This document shows, piece after piece, positions 61,655 to 64,000 of a DNA stretch of 64,000 nucleotides. Below the pieces are notes generated by a model. That model did not search any database, was not told the origin of the DNA, and was given only the letters and a program-made list of their open reading frames with translations. The number at the start of each line of letters is the position of its first letter. The stretch's first letter is position 1. A program made the position numbers and the translations under genes. This DNA is from Aestuariivirga sp. (GTDB lineage Bacteria; Pseudomonadota; Alphaproteobacteria; Rhizobiales; Aestuariivirgaceae): positions 1-64,000 of the forward strand of contig NZ_JADCDB010000006.1 in NCBI RefSeq assembly GCF_020252395.1. Direction: 5' to 3'.

Positions 61655-62692
61655 TCAGTCCTTTGCGTCGAGGGGCCATGTGTCGGCGATCTTGTAGCCA
61701 TCGGGCCATGGGTCGTCCGGGTCCAGCATCAGCGTCGACTGCCCGGTGATCCAGGCGCGGCCGGTGATGGTGGGGATGATCGCCGCGTGGTTGCCCACCG
61801 TGGTGAGCCCCGCCACCTGGCCCACGAAGCGGCTTTCGATGATGGAGCGGCCGATGTAGCGCTCGCCCTCCTTCAGCAGGCCCTTCGCATGCAGCACCGC
61901 CATCAGGGCGGAGCAGCCAGTGCCAGTGGGCGAGCGGTCGATCTTGCCGGGCTTCACCACGCAGGCGTTGCGGCTGGACAAGCAGCCGTCGACGCGCTCC
62001 AGCTCGCCCGTCAGGAACGCGAAGGAGAAGTGCCGCCACTCCGGCAGGTCCGGGTGGGTGAAGCCCAGCCGTTCATTCGCCGCCTTCACGATCCTGCGGC
62101 CGGTCACGGCAAGCTCGCGCGCCTCGTTGGGTTGGACGCTGAAGCCCAGCGCCCCGGCATCCGCCATCACAAAACTGTCGCCGCCGAAGGCGGTGTCGAC
62201 GGCGATCGTGCCCAGACCCTCCACCTCCAGCGGCACGGCCAGCCGCTCGGCGAAGGCGGGAACGTTCCTCAGCGTGATCGACTGCGCCTTGCCATTGCGG
62301 CACTGCGCCGTCACCTCGATCAGCCCCGCCGGCGCCTCCAGCACCATGCACGTCTCGGGCTCGATCATCGGAATGATGCCGGCATCGAGCAGTACGGTGG
62401 CCACACAGATGCAGTTGGAGCCGGACATGGGCGGGGTATCCTCCGGCTCCATGATGATGAAGCCCATCTGGGCCTTGGGGGCCTTGGGCGGCACCAGCAG
62501 GTTCACATGGCGGAAGACGCCGCCTCGCGGCTCGTTCAGCACGAAGGCGCGGAGCTTGCCGTCCGCGGCGATGAAGCGGGACTGTTCCCAAACCGTTCTT
62601 CCCGGCGGCGGGGCGATGCCGCCGACGATCACGTCGCCCACCTCCCCCTCGGCGTGGCAGCCAATGACCTGAATGGCCGTTGTCGAGCGCAA
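61655..62692 (-). CDS. Proline-racemase-family protein, hydroxyproline-type, both catalytic Cys replaced
   Basis: Protein of 345 residues, the family length. In proline racemases and 4-hydroxyproline epimerases the bases are Cys in MCGHG and SPCGTG. Here they are Ser ([11 protein letters not shown]) and Thr ([10 protein letters not shown]). A Thr at the second site is known in trans-3-hydroxy-L-proline dehydratases, so dehydration is more likely than racemisation. The start is TTG at 62692, chosen because GGGGAGG lies 6 nt upstream and the family begins RST. It heads the minus-strand group with the lactonase gene. Confidence 0.82.
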   Translation of the reverse strand: MRSTTAIQVIGCHAEGEVGDVIVGGIAPPPGRTVWEQSRFIAADGKLRAFVLNEPRGGVFRHVNLLVPPKAPKAQMGFIIMEPEDTPPMSGSNCICVATVLLDAGIIPMIEPETCMVLEAPAGLIEVTAQCRNGKAQSITLRNVPAFAERLAVPLEVEGLGTIAVDTAFGGDSFVMADAGALGFSVQPNEARELAVTGRRIVKAANERLGFTHPDLPEWRHFSFAFLTGELERVDGCLSSRNACVVKPGKIDRSPTGTGCSALMAVLHAKGLLKEGERYIGRSIIESRFVGQVAGLTTVGNHAAIIPTITGRAWITGQSTLMLDPDDPWPDGYKIADTWPLDAKD

Positions 62693-62811
62693 ATCCGCCC
62701 TCCCCAAGCGCTTCACGAAGTCGTTATCGACCCCGCCCTTGAACTTGCCGCAATTCGCCATATTTCGCCAGAGCGGCGCCGGGACCCTCTGGCGGGACTT
62801 CCAATCCCGTG

Positions 62812-63861
62812 ATGTCGGAGCTGCAAGTGACAACCTTCAACCCGGGTCCGGCTATGGAAGTTTTCCAGACATTCCTTTTTTCCAATTTTCTCGGCACACC
62901 GTCTTATTTCTGGCTGATCTTCATCTCGGTGGTCATCGGCCTTCTCATCCTCGATCTTGGTTTTCTCCACAAGGGCCAGAAGGAGATCGAAGCCAAGGAG
63001 AGCTTCCTCCTCTATGGTGGCTACATGGCCATTGCCTTCGCCTTCGGCGCGTGGGTGTGGTACGCCCGGGGCAGCCAGTCCGGCTTGGAATTCTTCACCG
63101 GCTACCTGATCGAGCAGTCGCTGGCGATGGACAACATATTCGTCATCGCCACGGTGTTTGCGTTCCTCGGCATTCCGCGTCTTTACCAGCACCGGGTGCT
63201 ATTCTGGGGCATCCTGGGCGTTATCGTGTTCCGCGCCATCCTCATAGGCGTTGGCGCGGCGCTGGTCATGTCCTTCCAGTGGATCCTGTTCCTTTTCGGC
63301 GCCTTCCTCGTCTTTACCGGCCTTAAGATGTTCAAGACCTCGAACGAAAAGCCCTCGCTCGAAGACAATTGGATGCTGAAGCTGATCAAGCGGAATTTCC
63401 GCGTAACCGACAGGCTGCATGGCGAGAAGTTCACCATCCGCCAAATCGATCCCAAGACCGGCAAGCTGGCGCTGTTTATTACGCCCCTTTTCGTGGCGCT
63501 CATCATCGTCGAGTTCGTCGACCTGATCTTCGCGGTGGACTCGGTTCCGGCCATCTTCGCAGTCACACAGGACCCCTTCATCGTCTACACCTCGAACATT
63601 TTCGCCATCCTCGGCCTGCGCGCCCTTTACTTTGCGCTCGCCGCGGCCATGCACCGCTTCAAGTACCTCCAGTACTCGCTCGCGGTCATCCTGGTGCTGG
63701 TCGGCATTAAGATTTTCCTCGTGCCGCTGGGTGTGAAGATCGACACGGCGATTTCGCTCGCCGTCACCATCGGCGTGCTTGCGAGCGGCATCGGATGGTC
63801 GCTGTGGAAGACGCGGAACGACAAGCCGGAGCCAACCCCGGTGGCCGATGCGGCCGAGTAA
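62812..63861 (+). CDS. TerC family membrane protein
   Basis: Integral membrane protein of 349 residues with about eight to nine helices. Family motifs are [12 protein letters not shown] and [15 protein letters not shown], which carry the conserved acidic residues. Relatives such as E. coli Alx and TerC export Mn2+ or aid metalation of secreted proteins. The ATG at 62812 is taken; the frame also opens with GTG at 62809. It is divergent from the racemase-family gene across 119 bp. Confidence 0.9.
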   Translation: MSELQVTTFNPGPAMEVFQTFLFSNFLGTPSYFWLIFISVVIGLLILDLGFLHKGQKEIEAKESFLLYGGYMAIAFAFGAWVWYARGSQSGLEFFTGYLIEQSLAMDNIFVIATVFAFLGIPRLYQHRVLFWGILGVIVFRAILIGVGAALVMSFQWILFLFGAFLVFTGLKMFKTSNEKPSLEDNWMLKLIKRNFRVTDRLHGEKFTIRQIDPKTGKLALFITPLFVALIIVEFVDLIFAVDSVPAIFAVTQDPFIVYTSNIFAILGLRALYFALAAAMHRFKYLQYSLAVILVLVGIKIFLVPLGVKIDTAISLAVTIGVLASGIGWSLWKTRNDKPEPTPVADAAE

Positions 63862-63929
63862 GGGAGGACCCCCTTGCCTCAACCGCCGGATGCGCTATCA
63901 GGGGCCCGTCCAACGGCGGGTCCGCTACC

Positions 63930-64000
63930 ATGAAGAAGCTCGAACATATCATCGAGAACATCATCCTGGCCTCGCGCTGGCTGCTGGTGGTTTTCTACCT
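63930..64000 (+). CDS. UPF0114 family protein, N-terminal part
   Basis: Only the first 23 codons are in the window (KKLEHIIENIILASRWLLVV). This opening and the following hydrophobic segment match the UPF0114/YqhA membrane family. The gene continues beyond base 64000. It is 68 bp downstream of terC on the same strand, a pairing that may reflect an operon. Confidence 0.75.
   Translation, partial: MKKLEHIIENIILASRWLLVVFY

Overview
The window is GC-rich (by eye about 65%) chromosomal DNA with dense coding on both strands and many 1-14 nt gene overlaps. Gene order and content point to an alphaproteobacterium, most likely Hyphomicrobiales (Rhizobiales). The evidence is cobS-cobT beside a J-domain gene and bolA, aroK-aroB-CorC next to xerD, secA opposite a parvulin gene followed by argJ and mutT, a PlcP/Agt lipid-remodelling pair, and palindromic intergenic elements of a Rhizobiales kind. 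The species cannot be named from the sequence alone. No CRISPR array, rRNA, complete insertion sequence or prophage was seen.

Layout. 1-2.2 kb: an AI-2E-type permease and a Tat-exported unknown. 2.2-7.0 kb: a GntR regulator divergent from a four-gene operon (DUF1185, alpha/beta hydrolase, LLM flavin monooxygenase, aldehyde dehydrogenase), probably a catabolic pathway with unknown substrate. 7.2-9.0 kb: adenine deaminase. 9.0-17.8 kb: a C-P lyase operon (hexapeptide transferase, phnGHIJKL, DUF1045, phnM, phnN, second phnM), meeting phnCDEE (17.8-21.3 kb) tail to tail. Both operons carry PhoB-box-like tandem repeats at their promoters. 21.4-24.5 kb: plcP plus two glycosyltransferases, the phospholipid-to-glycolipid replacement system used under phosphate starvation. 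24.7-27.8 kb: a lysine-rich unknown, PPK2, and a CYTH-CHAD protein. Together about 9.0-27.8 kb reads as one phosphorus-acquisition, phosphorus-sparing and polyphosphate island.

28.1-38.6 kb: tRNA-Arg(CCT), CarD with a long histone-H1-like tail, ferredoxin, an S4 RNA-binding protein, a SUV3-like helicase, rpmB with a clear promoter, a second hexapeptide transferase, cobS/cobT and a J-domain protein. 38.7-45.2 kb: bolA, an FAD reductase with no canonical start codon, a CNNM/CorC protein, aroB, aroK, an unlisted 47-residue membrane protein, xerD and accA. 45.3-56.8 kb: multicopper oxidase, secA, parvulin, argJ, mutT, methyltransferase, inositol-phosphatase-like protein, comF, grxC, nitrilase-like protein and DUF1178. 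56.8-62.7 kb: a minus-strand sugar-acid/hydroxyproline cluster in which the KDPGal aldolase gene between dgoK and an SDR gene is a gutted pseudogene. 62.8-64.0 kb: TerC and the start of a UPF0114 gene.

How the genes work together: the clearest system is phosphorus stress. PhnCDE imports phosphonates. PhnGHIJKLMN breaks C-P bonds and yields PRPP. PlcP with two glycosyltransferases frees phosphate from membrane lipids. PPK2 and the CYTH-CHAD protein handle polyphosphate or nucleotide phosphates. The most open questions are the substrate of the GntR-controlled LLM/DUF1185 operon, the role of DUF1045 and of two PhnM proteins where no phnP is seen, and the wreck of dgoA.
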